Shown: positions 11,500 through 22,199 of the stretch, piece after piece
How the letters are laid out: every line of letters begins with the position of its first letter
How positions within the stretch are numbered: position 1 is the stretch's first letter
NCBI RefSeq assembly: GCF_028453695.1
Contig: NC_135777.1
Coordinates: forward strand, 19,457,714 to 19,521,713
Direction of reading: 5' to 3'
DNA: 64,000 nucleotides
Source of the DNA: Augochlora pura
Lineage: Eukaryota > Arthropoda > Insecta > Hymenoptera > Halictidae
Notes under the pieces: model-generated
The model's database searches: none
What the model saw: the letters and a program-made list of their open reading frames with translations, nothing else
Told to the model about the DNA's origin: nothing
Position numbers and translations under genes: made by a program

Positions 11500-12560
11500 G
11501 AGATAAACGGTGATCGATATTCACCGATGCGGCTGATTAAATGAAAAACAACGATAGCGGCTGGCGTCGCGGACGATAGCGGCCCGATCGAGACCGATAC
11601 CAGGACATCGGGGCCGGCCGAAATCGTATCCAGCTGGGAGCCGAGCGTTCGCCGCCGCCGCTCCGACTACGATGATAAAGACCCGTGCGAATCGATTCGC
11701 ACAATGTCATCTTTATTCTGAGCACAGAATTTTATGAACGCTAGGGACGATTTAAACATTCGCGCGATAGACTGTGGATCTTTAAGCAGATTTAAATTTT
11801 CTACTTTATTTTCCAGATGTTAGAATTAGAAAAATATGCCTGTTCTTGAATGAATGATTCCTTGTGCTGTTTACCGATTTTAAACATCCACAGCCTCTTT
11901 CATCGATACTCTATGATAATTCTGGATACTTTGCTCGGTGAAATAATTAAACTGTTATACTTTGTGTTAGTTCAGTTTTATTTAGCGTTTTATTACATGG
12001 CAGAATAAACGACCTCCAATCTCTCGCGTTTTTCCTATACTGATTTTTTTTTTAATAAAAAAGTGTAGCTCGCGTTTACTTTGTATATGGAAATCGTATC
12101 GTTTATATTTTTATTATTATTATTCTATTATTGGTACTATTATTATTATTACTATTATTGCTATTATTATTACAATTACGGTTACTATTACCACTATTAT
12201 TATTATTATATTATTATTATGATTATGACGTGTTGAATTTTTGTAGAAGAATTGAGAAGGCGTCTGCTCGTTTAGGCGAAATTAATTAAAATTAAAGAGC
12301 AATATACCGTCGTCTATAGCACAAGGTTCATTATGGAAGATTCGAAGTCTTGAGAAAAGATCGTTTCTACACATGAACTTTCTGAGAGCCTCTCTCGATG
12401 TCCAGATCAGTCAACATAAAAAGTTCACGATAGGCAGTTAGAAGCGGCTCTAAAAGTAGCCGCGGTACGTTCGAGTGGGCCGTCAAGAATTCAGGAACCG
12501 ATCGGAAGGTGAATATTTCCACAAATCGTTCGTCAACCCCGTCGAGTACACGGTAAACTT
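11500..12560. other. AT-rich region, no gene
   Basis: This is mostly AT-rich sequence without an informative frame on either strand. It contains the TTA tract described separately. Around 11520-11700 it is briefly CpG-rich, with no recognisable element. Confidence 0.5.
12110..12224. repeat. TTA/ATT microsatellite
   Basis: An imperfect trinucleotide tract on the plus strand is made of TTA/ATT units broken by single substitutions (TACTA, GCTA, ACGG). It covers about 115 bases and is not part of any open frame. Confidence 0.9.
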
Positions 12561-12689
12561 TGGCGAGATTTATTCGCGAGGCACGCGAACCACCATTAAG
12601 CGCGACGTCGCGGCGGTGGGAATCGCGAAAATCCTATTTTTATGAACGTTCTCTGGTCGGGTATGAATAGTTCTGCCCGCCACAGTCGT

Positions 12690-12778
12690 CCGCTCTCTCT
12701 CTCTCTCTCTCTCTCTCTCGCTTTCTCGCACTCGCTCTCTCCAACTCTCTCCTTCCCTCTCTCTCTCTCTCTCTTTCC
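12690..12778. repeat. CT microsatellite
   Basis: There are two pure CT runs, at about 12692-12719 and 12757-12774, with a CT-rich spacer between. Frames across it give Arg/Glu or Ser/Leu repeats only and are not genes. Confidence 0.95.
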
Positions 12779-12779
12779 C

Positions 12780-13530
12780 TCCCGCGGCTATAGACATATT
12801 CTACTAGAGTACCCCGGCTGACGAACAAGAGGAAAAGGGGAAGACGGACGCGAACAGACAGACCGGTCTGTTTCTACTGTCCACGGTCTCCTAATGCAAA
12901 AGCCGTGTAGCATCGATAGACGTCGGCTACGGTCGCGACACCCGTGACTGCCGGATAGGCCGTGTTTTGCGGTGTTTATTCAGCGTGTGCTCTATCGAAC
13001 AGGAAATCACGAACAACGGTAAAGTGGCTGGCACACGCGGACGGAGAAGTCGCCCGCGGCCGCGACAGATCCCCGGCAGAGAATATTTGTTTACGCAGAA
13101 AACGCGAATCACGCTAATTATAGTCGGCGAGTCGAAGGGAGGAAACGGCGAAGACACTATTTTTACGAGTCTCCCGCCAGAATATCGTCGGACGTCTCTG
13201 CCACCGTCTGACCGCAACAAAGCCGACGGACGAGAAAACGCGAGAGGAGTGGAAGACGGTAACATTTCCGCGCTCGCTCCCCGCTGGCGAGGTGCGGCGA
13301 ACGATCCTGATCGAGAGCCGCGGCGGAGCCCGATGACTTCGCGCGCTCCACGGAATTTCTCGACTTGTCGATCTCGTTTCTCGTTGCTATAACACGGCGG
13401 ATAACCCGTGTCGTTCCGTGCGCCGCTAGAAACGGGAAAGGGATTCCGTCGAGAGAACGATAACGCGCGCTGAAACGAGGAATAAAACGTAACACAACTG
13501 TGTCCAAGCATTCTTATTTATTTTGTACAG
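12780..13530. other. CpG-rich block upstream of a possible exon
   Basis: This is a CpG-rich, non-repetitive stretch. Open frames exist on both strands, but they overlap one another and show no domain. Because it sits just upstream of two good plus-strand splice acceptors, it may be an untranslated exon or promoter of a plus-strand transcript. That is inference only. Confidence 0.35.
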
Positions 13531-13586
13531 GCCAACAACGAACACTGTCGAACATTGTTCACTTTTCTTTTTTTTTTTTTTTGCAG

Positions 13587-13690
13587 CGGTGCACCATGGG
13601 GGTATCATCCCTAGATCGTCGGACTTCTGTTTCGGCGGGCTGTACAACATGCTTGGTGTGCTGAATCTAACAGGGACGTGCGTTAATTAA
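13587..13690 (+). CDS. Possible small exon behind a strong acceptor
   Basis: A 16-base T run ends in TTGCAG at 13581-13586, an excellent 3' splice site; a second fair acceptor, TTTTGTACAG, ends at 13530. Downstream, the frame starting at 13589 reads 33 codons to a TAA at 13688-13690, including the stretch RSSDFCFGGLYNMLGVLN, whose composition is protein-like. A second frame starts with an ATG at 13596 and runs only about 22 codons. GGGAC|GTGCGT at 13677 could be a donor. I do not recognise the peptide. It may also be a non-coding exon or a chance match. Confidence 0.25.
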
Positions 13691-14640
13691 GAAATCGTTT
13701 AGGTGCAAGTAACAGACAGAACGGAGAGATTCTATAATCCTAAGTGTGCGCAGGCTGTTTAAAAGTATTCGGGCAAGGTGTGTATAGTACATCGTGGTAG
13801 TCGGCTCTCCGCGGTCCTCGCCGAGAACCTGTTACAGCATGCCAATGTATGGAAAACAGTTCGGAAGCGTTCCAATTGTTTTTGTGCACCGCGTTCGTCG
13901 TCGTTCACGATTGATTCGCGGATCTGGTCGGAACGTCATCGTTAGACTGCAGATTTTCACGCATTTGTGGCAAAGACGAGCGAGGGCAATTTGAAACGGT
14001 AAACAAACCGAAGCGATTGAAAATCGTCGATTCATCATTTTCAAATTGGTAAAATGCTCGAAGTCGAAATGGACTGTATACCTAACCACCATTCTGGCAT
14101 AATTGATGCAGCGGTCTAGTTCGTCGGTGCTGTGAGTGCATAGAGATCCGCAGCCTATCGACGAACGTAACGCAAATCGTTGGTGCAAAGACGAGGCTAG
14201 CCCGGCGCAGGACCGCAGAGAGTTAAGGGGTGGTGATTAAAGTGCAGGCGCCATCGATACTCGCTGGTAGTCCATAAGACAATCGCATATACATTTCGTA
14301 GGGCGCGTACGCCTCTGTAGATGCTCCTCGGGGCCACCGAATCGCCATTTAAGGGCGCAATGCACCGCGTTCCTCGAAACGGACGGCTGCGGTGTCGGTG
14401 GTCCCGGGATCGGTTCGATCGATCGAAAGGGGGCATGCTGTGTGAGGTGATCGTATCAAGTAGTGATTTGTTAATAAAAGCGGCTCTGTATTTCGGTACC
14501 GGCATCGGTGTATCTCATTCAATGACAATCGTAAAGAGACAAATAAAGAGAAAAGAAAAGAAATCAGAGAGAGTGAGAGAGAGATAAAGGGATCGGTCGA
14601 AGACATTCGATAGGTCGCAAGGTATTCGGGCGGGTTATTG
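13691..14640. other. Mixed region, nothing assigned
   Basis: The composition is moderate, with no frame of note. A few CpG-rich words appear after 14300, and a short GA-rich stretch at 14540-14585 leads into the polypurine region. No RNA gene or transposon end was seen. Confidence 0.45.
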
Positions 14641-15224
14641 GTCCGCGGTGGGGGAGGATCGGTCGCCGCGAAATTTTTCGCGGAAACTGAGGTTAGAATA
14701 CGACACGAGCACAGGCCCCGGTTGGCCGGTGTCGCGCGCGCGTGTCAGCGAGTGGGAATTCGCTGTTTTCATGAGGAAAAATGTGCGCGGCACGCGTGCT
14801 GACGTTCTATTTTCGAATGAAAGGCGCGATCAGGGGACAAGAACCAGAGAGAGAGACGCGAGCCGGGGAAGGCAGAAAGAGATGGGACGAGAGAGAGGGG
14901 CGTAGGAGGAAGGGAGACCGAGCGTACAGGGAGAAAGAGGGAAAGGGAGAACGAAGGAGAACGCGCGCGAGAGACAAAGACCGGGGCAAGAAGGGAACAA
15001 GACGGACGTAGGAACGAACCGTGAGGGAAAAGCGTGGAACAGAAAGCGAGAGAAGGCGACGCAGCGAGAGCAACAGCATTGTACAAAAACGAAGACAGAT
15101 TGCGATGCATCTATATGCGTACCTATATATGCGAGAGACCAAGGGGGACAGATGGATAGGGAGCGAGAGCCGGAGAAGCGTGAGACGGAGAAAGAGTGAG
15201 AGCGAGAGGGAGGGGAAGAGAGAC

Positions 15225-15300
15225 GGAGAACGAAAGAGAAAGAGAGAGAGAGAGAGAACTAAAGAGAAAGAAAGAGAGAGAGGGAACGAGAGAGGCGAAA
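15225..15300. repeat. GA microsatellite
   Basis: GA repeats interrupted by AAAG and AACT words form part of the polypurine block. The purest run is at about 15239-15257. Confidence 0.9.
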
Positions 15301-15881
15301 GAGCGCGAGAGCGTGTACACTCTTTGAATACACCGGGGCGGGAGAAGGCGGACAGAAACAGACCGCGATGGGGATGAAGAGAAAAAGAGACGGATAGCTG
15401 TGCCGCCGTGTAGTGTGGACACCGGCGAGGAACTCTGACTCGTCTCGTGCTAGGCGGCCATGCTGGGTCTCTGTTGCGTTCCGAGAATGGGTACCTTTTG
15501 CGTGCACGGTGGAAACTCGCGCGGCGGATCCCCCCGCGGACGAACCGTCCACGCCGCTCTCCCGCTCTCGGGTCCGCAGCGATACCGATCGGATCGTGTT
15601 TACGATCGTGATCGCGGGATTAACCAGCGCGTACGGTTCGTCGGTGAAAAAACCAAAGAGAACAAAATTACGAAATGATATAGACAGAACGAAAGCGAGA
15701 GCGGGAAAAATAAAGCGAAGAGGAGGGGGAGGGAAAAGAAAAATAGAAGAAAACGTAAAGATAAACGAAAGGGGAACGGAGTCGCGCGAACGAAAAGGGA
15801 AGACGGACCCCGGAGCCGAGGGACAGACGAGGGGGGCGACGAGCAAGACGGAAAGCTGACCGGTGTGGATAAACGAGGGAA

Positions 15882-15912
15882 CAAGAGAGAGAGAGAGAGA
15901 GAGAGAAAGAGA
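15882..15912. repeat. GA microsatellite
   Basis: A nearly pure GA run lies within the second half of the polypurine region. Confidence 0.9.
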
Positions 15913-16039
15913 AGAAGGGGAAGCAGGAGGACAACAAGGCGAAAGTAAAGAAAGACAAAGAGGATGAGAAAGAGAACAAGAGAGACCGAGAGAGAGAAAG
16001 AAAGAGAGAGAGCAGAAAGAGAGCAAAAGCGTGCGAGAA

Positions 16040-16087
16040 AAAGAAAGAAAGAACGAAAGAAAGAAAGAAAGAAAGAAAGAAAGAAAA
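16040..16087. repeat. GAAA tetranucleotide repeat
   Basis: About eleven GAAA units with one substitution (GAACGAAA) stand at the right edge of the polypurine region, immediately before the CpG-rich centre. Confidence 0.9.
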
Positions 16088-17239
16088 GGAGAGAAGCACA
16101 CGCACCGTGTTGACCACCACGCGTTCGCCGTTCGGGATGAAGGGAGGGGGCACCTCTGTTCACGAGCACGAGCAGCGTATACGCAGTACACGTAAAACTA
16201 CGCGCGGCAACGACACACACGACGAGTGCACGCGGCGTCTTCGGTTCTCGCGGCCGCCGCTCCGTCGTCGTCTTTTCCGGCGGCGCGGGTCTACCGTCGT
16301 CGTGTCGATGCAGGAATTTCCTTTCCCGGCATGGACACCGCCACCACCAGCAGCAGCAGGCCACGCCAACAGGCCGAGGCCGGAGAAGAAGTGAAACGGA
16401 TCGAGCGTGAATCGTACAAGCGAACGACCGGAGCTCGAAGCGAGCGAGCCGAAGATCCGTGGAGCAAGCGGTGCTGCCTATCGGATGGCACTGCGTTCAG
16501 CGCCGCTGTGCGCGACCCCCGTCGGCCTTCATCGTCGCGCCTCGTCGCGCCTCGTCCCGTCTCGGCGGCTCTCGTCGCTTTTCGCCCCTTTCCGTCCCTC
16601 GAGTTCTCTGCCGCCACGCCGCGCCGCTCGGCTCGGCTCCGCTTCGCGCTGCTCCGATCCGATCCGATCCGCGTCTCTCGCTCCCTCTATCCCTCTATCG
16701 CACTCCTTCTCCCTCTCCCTCTCTATCTATGTATCTCCGTCTCGCTCGCGCCCGCCGCTCCTTCCACCGTCTATACTACTACCTCGCTCCGTCTCTGCAC
16801 TTCGCTTCGCTCTCCCTTCGCTCCCTTCGCTTCCTCCGCTATTCAGCTCTCTCTTCGCGTGGCTCTCTAACCCCTTCTTCCGCGTACAACACCCTCTCCC
16901 TCTCTCCTTCTTTCACCACCAGCCGACGCGGCCGGCGCGACGTCGCGTCTCTCCATCTAGGCCGCCATCGCCACTGTCACCACCACCGACACGACGTTAC
17001 CACCGCCGCCGCAGCCGCCTCCTCCGCCACCGCCGTCCTCCTCCTCGCGGATGCTGTCGTCGCCGCGCTCGCCGTGAGCAGTCATAGTCGACGAGCGAGG
17101 TCGCGAAAACCGTCCGGTTCACACGCAGTCGTTAGCATCCACGCTACCTGACGACTCGATCGCTACACTACATCTCTACCAACCCCTCGCTCGCTCGCTC
17201 GCACCCCCTAGGCGATCCGAGGGAGCCTCCCGATGCTAG

Positions 17240-17986
17240 CCGGAGATCTGATTCTCAGGACGCGGCATATGGTGACGCCTACAGCGGCAGAGTCGGACAT
17301 GCGGCAATTGAACGGTTAATTGCGGTCCAATTCTCGGTATTCGGCGAACCCTCTGACTTTGGGGTGATATCGATCCAAAATCCTTTCCTACCCGGTACAC
17401 TTTCCAGCGACGATCTCGTCGTTTCGACAACACTGTTGAAACAGAGATGTTGAGCAGTTGATTGGCTCGTTTGATAGTATAATAGTACCAGCAATCGTTA
17501 GATTAAGCATCCGATTTCATTTTAACAAAACGTTGTCGTCATGCAATTCCATCAGCTGGCTTTAATAATATTACAAGGGGGAGAAGCGCAAGTTATGACC
17601 GCCATAAATTAGGCACACGAATTTGCAATATTTAAGGACACAGCACGGATTTTATCAAACGCGTGTTAGGTAGCACTAAAAAGGTTATTAACCATTTTGT
17701 TCCTGGGATTTGATAACCAACAATTTCTTTCGACTTGGAAAAAATGAACAGCATCCACAATAGTATAAGATATGTTCGCTTTTGGGTAAAACAAATACAA
17801 GTTTGTAAATCGATATCGACGTTTCTGCAGTGCTACCCATAAAGAAAGACCCAGGGAAACATTCTAATTTGAAGAATTCTGCATTAATTAGCAAAAACTC
17901 GCGAGAACTTAACAAAACGTAAAATCAGCGGCCTTTATGAAATACTTTAATGTGCTAAGATTCATAGACGAAAATGATTAACTCAT
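17240..17986. other. AT-rich flank of the minisatellite
   Basis: The base composition turns AT-rich after the CpG island. No frame, RNA gene or repeat family is recognisable. Confidence 0.5.
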
Positions 17987-18270
17987 AAGTAGTATTAGAC
18001 TTTAATATGCTGGTAAATAGTAATGCAGCTTGTATCTTCGTTGGTGGTATTGCACCTTGTATGTTCGTAAGTAGTATTGAACCTTCTACTTTCATAAGTA
18101 GTATTAGACTTTCCGTAATCCTTAGTAGTATTAGGCCTTCTGTCACCCCAAGTGGTATCAGACCTTCCATCATTATAAATAGTATTGCGTTCTCTATGCT
18201 TATAAGTAGTATTAAATCTTTCGCGAACCTAAGTAGTATTAGACACTCTACCGTTATAAATAGTATCGAA
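17987..18270. repeat. 27-bp minisatellite, open on both strands
   Basis: The core AAGTAGTATT or a close variant recurs at 18042, 18069, 18096, 18123, 18150, 18177, 18204, 18231 and 18258, always 27 bases apart, with degenerate copies at 18015 and 17987. Eleven copies are visible. Because 27 is nine codons, the plus strand reads as nonapeptides beginning SSI, and part of the minus strand reads as nonapeptides beginning EG or ES. Copies differ at about a third of positions, so the array is old. There is no signal peptide, promoter or splice context, so I treat it as a repeat and not a gene. Confidence 0.9.
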
Positions 18271-18289
18271 CCTCACATAAAGTCTGCTC

Positions 18290-20130
18290 TTTCAAAATCT
18301 TGATCCTATTACTACGAAGCGGCATTAAAAACTGTGAATCATGTTCCAAAACAATTTTTACATTAGTGTCAAATGTGTCTATGTTTCAGAAATGATCAAT
18401 TTCATATACACAAAATGCATTAAGTTACAGAAATCTAATGGAAATATAATGTAGATCAGGTAAACTATTTTGGATTTATAGTTAAAATGGCCTCGGGTGT
18501 AAAGATTTAATTCATAGACTCGCTGAACTCTGGAGAACGAACAAAAATAAGTTGAATAAGGTCATCGTGTAGATGACCTACTTTAATCTCAATTTAACCA
18601 AAAGTATGTTTCTTTGATACAACGGCGATACGAAGAAACGGATAGAATTGTAACATACTGAACGATTAAATTTTAATAATATAAAATACGCACGATCGCA
18701 GTGATATTCGAACAACGAACGATAGGACAAAATGGTAAAAATATTGTTATTCGTATTGAAAATTTAGAGCCATTATGAACCGAATTTCGGAATAGTAGCA
18801 AAGTTCCAAAAAACAATGTGACGGGTGCGGATTGCATATTCGATTATTCTCCAACAATGCATCCTGTTATGAATACCCGGAAGCCATTAAGGCGACGATT
18901 GCCCGAAGAATGCTATAAAATCAATCGTACGACACCTACGACACGATCGATCGAACCGACGGAAGCCTCTTTTCAAAGATTCCTGTCGAGCATGGAAAGT
19001 GACCGACTAAAATTCAAGATCACGCGCACCCTCGAACTGCGCGGGGGTTGGTGTCGGTGCATCGACCACACGGCACGCACCCGCGCCGACCCCAAGACAA
19101 TCGCGCGCGCTGCAGAATCCGGGGTCCTCCAATACAGACGGACCTATGCATATTTGGCACATCACTCGCGGCACGTTCCGTTGAGTCACCCTTTCGGTCT
19201 GAAGCACGCGCGGCAGACGTAACAGGACACATGCCGGCCGTACAACCGAATTTCGATACGTCGCCGGTTTGGCACGTAGGTGTCCCGCCCGAAATCGAAC
19301 CGCTTCTGGGTCACGTTGTCTCGCCGCCGAGGGGCCGCCTCGGGAAGGCGACTTTCGATGCGGCACGGAAGGGTTGAGGGTGGAAGAGGGCGGATACGGG
19401 ATCGTGGCCGCGGGTCTGACCCGTCCCGAAGATCACCGGGAATAATTCATCGGCGGTGTTAATAGTACAACGGCGGCGATGACAGTACGCTCCGCCGCGT
19501 CTTCAGAATAGAATCACGACATTTTCGGCGGGTTTCACATCCCTACGGAGGTGTAACAGTGAATCGACGTCACGGATCCCGGCAATGTTCCTTATTTAGA
19601 AACCAGAGCGTCGGAACCGTCCTGCTGGAGAGTCGGTCGACCGGTCTCAATAATTCGTCGCATAACGATTTTATGATGCCCCCGGTTTTTTGCGGGCTGC
19701 TCGCCGGGGCGATTGAAATTTTATCGGAGGCTTCGGGGGTACCGTATCGATCCCGGTACCGGCACTGACCTGGAACTCCGGTCCTCCGCGATCGTCCTCT
19801 CGCTCGCTCCCCCGGCCCGATACCCGATCCTTCCATTTATACCATAAATACTTGAGCATCGTTAAGATTTAATCACCCGGTTGCTCGAACCTTCCAGTCG
19901 ATACGCTTAACACGTCAGACGGGTGGAGGATTGCTCGAGTCTTAATGGAGTAGCCGGGCACTAAATGAAGCCTTTCGTTTCTATTGTGTCAGAAGTCGCC
20001 GGGTTACCGTGACAAAAATACTGCTCGGCCAAGTTGCTTTCCACGGTATCCTAAAAGGTACTGCCGCGCTACTTATAGATGCCCGCCTATCACCGAGGAC
20101 TAACAGATATCCTCTTAACGCGACTTATTT
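18290..20130. other. AT-rich then mixed region, no gene
   Basis: The part at 18290-18800 is AT-rich. From 18820 to 19830 it is moderately CpG-rich, with overlapping frames on both strands (the longest, 134 codons, on the plus strand at 18818-19222). None shows a domain, a hydrophobic segment or a splice context. Confidence 0.45.
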
Positions 20131-20552
20131 TAGTCTAGAACGCGTACTTTTTTGTTGCGTTTGATGGTCTATCGTAAAGAAGCCACGACAGAGTCAAGTA
20201 AAAAAAGAAAAAAGAAAAAAACGAGCCGCTTCCTCTTGACTGCAATCGCAGCAGCGGCCCCCGATGAAATGTATATTTTGACGAGCGCGCGGCCGGGGTT
20301 AAAGAAACCGCGAGTTTATTCCTCCCGAAGGCAAGCCGAGACGCGCGACGCGTCATCATGTTCATCAGTGTCGCAGACACTCGGCGAGAGAGCGGGTCGG
20401 TGCCGTTACCGACGCAGCAGCCGAGCACAGTAAACCCTGGCGCGGAGATAAGGGGTCTTCGATCTCGCCTGAACGCTCGTATCGTTAACGGAACGCTCGC
20501 GTAACGAGAAGGATCGACGACAGACACGGTCGCTTGTCATCGACCGGCAGCA

Positions 20553-20640
20553 CGCCGAGCCGAGCCGAGCCGAGCTAAGCCGCGCCGATCCGAGAACGAA
20601 CGTCGTCGTCGTCGTCGTCGTCGCCGCCGTCGTCGTCGGC
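20553..20640. repeat. CGAGC and GTC repeats
   Basis: There are four GAGCC-type pentamers at 20553-20575 and a GTC/GCC trinucleotide tract at 20601-20640. Frames crossing them yield poly-Asp or poly-Arg and are not genes. Confidence 0.9.
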
Positions 20641-21087
20641 GAAAGGCGAAACGTGTAAGGCTGATAGGTGTATAGATACGTTCCGCGTGGCAGACGGATG
20701 GCGGCGGAGGGGGCCAGACACGCCACGGGGTAGAGGAAGAGGGCCGGGGGCACCGGGGGAGGCGGATGAAAAAATGCAAAAATGCAGTTTTACGCGTCGC
20801 TCCGGGCACCGGTACTCCACGGACATACTTGGAACCGGACACCGAGTTCGTGGAATCGGGACGGTCACTCGAGAACTATGCTATTTAAAGAAAGGCACAC
20901 CGTAGTGTACCCCGTTTACCGTTACCATCAACCTCCGTCGACCTTTTGCCCGTCACTTACGTGTGGCTGGCATCGTCGTGCCACCGAGAACAACCGTGTC
21001 GCAATCGAGGCTCATGGTTAACCCCTGAAACGGGTCGGGGATCGTATTCGCGCGTTGCTCACCGGGCCCGTTTTATAGCCCATTTCA

Positions 21088-21187
21088 NNNNNNNNNNNNN
21101 NNNNNNNNNNNNNNNNNNNNNNNNNNNNNNNNNNNNNNNNNNNNNNNNNNNNNNNNNNNNNNNNNNNNNNNNNNNNNNNNNNNNNNN
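21088..21187. other. Assembly gap (100 N)
   Basis: Exactly 100 N bases, the conventional length for a gap of unknown size. The right edge is GC-rich and followed within 35 bases by an A20 run, a typical place for short-read assembly to break. Confidence 0.99.
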
Positions 21188-21221
21188 CGGCGCGCCGGTC
21201 GGTCGGGCAGTCCGGCGGGGT

Positions 21222-21241
21222 AAAAAAAAAAAAAAAAAAAA
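21222..21241. repeat. A20 run
   Basis: Twenty consecutive A bases follow GGCGGGGT. Length calls in such runs are unreliable. Confidence 0.95.
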
Positions 21242-21639
21242 GAGGACGCGACAGAAAAATTACGCGAAACGCTGGAGAGCGATAAGCCGTCAAAGGGCAT
21301 TTGCCGCGGCCGGACCGGTCGGGTCGTCCTCGTCGCGCGTTAACCACGTTGCCCGTGATGACGAGCGAACCCTCTCTCCCCACCCGTGTGGAAGGGGACA
21401 GAGAGCCGGGGGAGCGCGGGTGGCGGCCAAGAAGCGGCGAAAGGGAAAGGGGGCTAGGGCCGGCTAGCAAGAGAGGCGGGAGAGAGCGAGAACGGGAAAA
21501 AGGAGAACGAAAGGAGAGGAAAAAAACGCATCGTCGGACCGGCTAGGTAACCGCCAGGAGTCGAGAGTTATCGTCTGGCGATAAAAGTCGATGGCGATAA
21601 TAACGGCGATATACTCGCCCCCTCACACCCCACGTTCCA

Positions 21640-21710
21640 CCGCCCCTTATCTCTCCCTCTCCCTCTCTCTATCTCGTTCTCTCTCATTCTCTCTCTCTCT
21701 CTCCCGTGGC
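21640..21710. repeat. CT microsatellite
   Basis: Interrupted CT runs lie in the pyrimidine-rich half of the block. Confidence 0.9.
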
Positions 21711-22199
21711 TGTGCTTGTGCACCGTTGCCTTCCTTTCTTCTTTCTCACTCGATCGACCGGGGTGATGCACTGGTCTGGCCTGCGTCCGCCTGTCTGGCT
21801 GTCAACGGGTCGTTGAACCCCCCTCTTGCCCCTCTTATATCCGAGCCGACCGGTGTCTTCAAAGCTTCGAGACTTATCGTCGTTTAAATGCAACGCCGCG
21901 GTCTCAGCTCCATGGCTGCACGCAGCCGACCCTCCTCTCTTCGCCCTTGCTACCGCCCCATGGTTCCCCGCGGCCCCACGACTCTCGCACGGCCCGCACG
22001 ATTCCCGTGGCCCCTATACGGACACAAAAGTGGGCAGCCGTTTCTCCGGACGAGCATCCACCGATTCGATAGGATCGTTCGCGGGGCTTACGCTTCGAAT
22101 CCTCTTAATGATTCATGTTGCGAGCGCAGACCTGACTGCGCTCAGGGATACGGATTAGATGACGGGGGACGCTGGCCTACTGGCAAACTGAATCGCTAG

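Larger units (their letters stand above)
14640..17240. other. CpG-rich island with a purine/pyrimidine switch
   Basis: From about 14810 to 15380 and again from about 15640 to 16090 the plus strand is overwhelmingly A and G. From about 16490 to 16960 it is overwhelmingly C and T. A CpG-rich centre (about 16090-16480) separates the two. The many long frames here encode Arg/Glu/Lys or Ser/Leu/Arg repeats and are composition artefacts. The symmetry would give CU-rich transcripts in both directions from the centre, as a divergent promoter might, but no transcript or core element can be shown. Confidence 0.4.

Noticed and set aside
15259..16394. Long overlapping frames of up to 310 codons on both strands
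   Set aside because: They consist of Ser/Leu/Phe or Arg/Glu/Lys repeats encoded by CT/GA tracts, are open in several registers at once, and have no domain or splice context.
18818..19222. Plus-strand frame of 134 codons
   Set aside because: It has no recognisable domain, a minus frame of equal quality overlaps it, and there are no splice or promoter signals.
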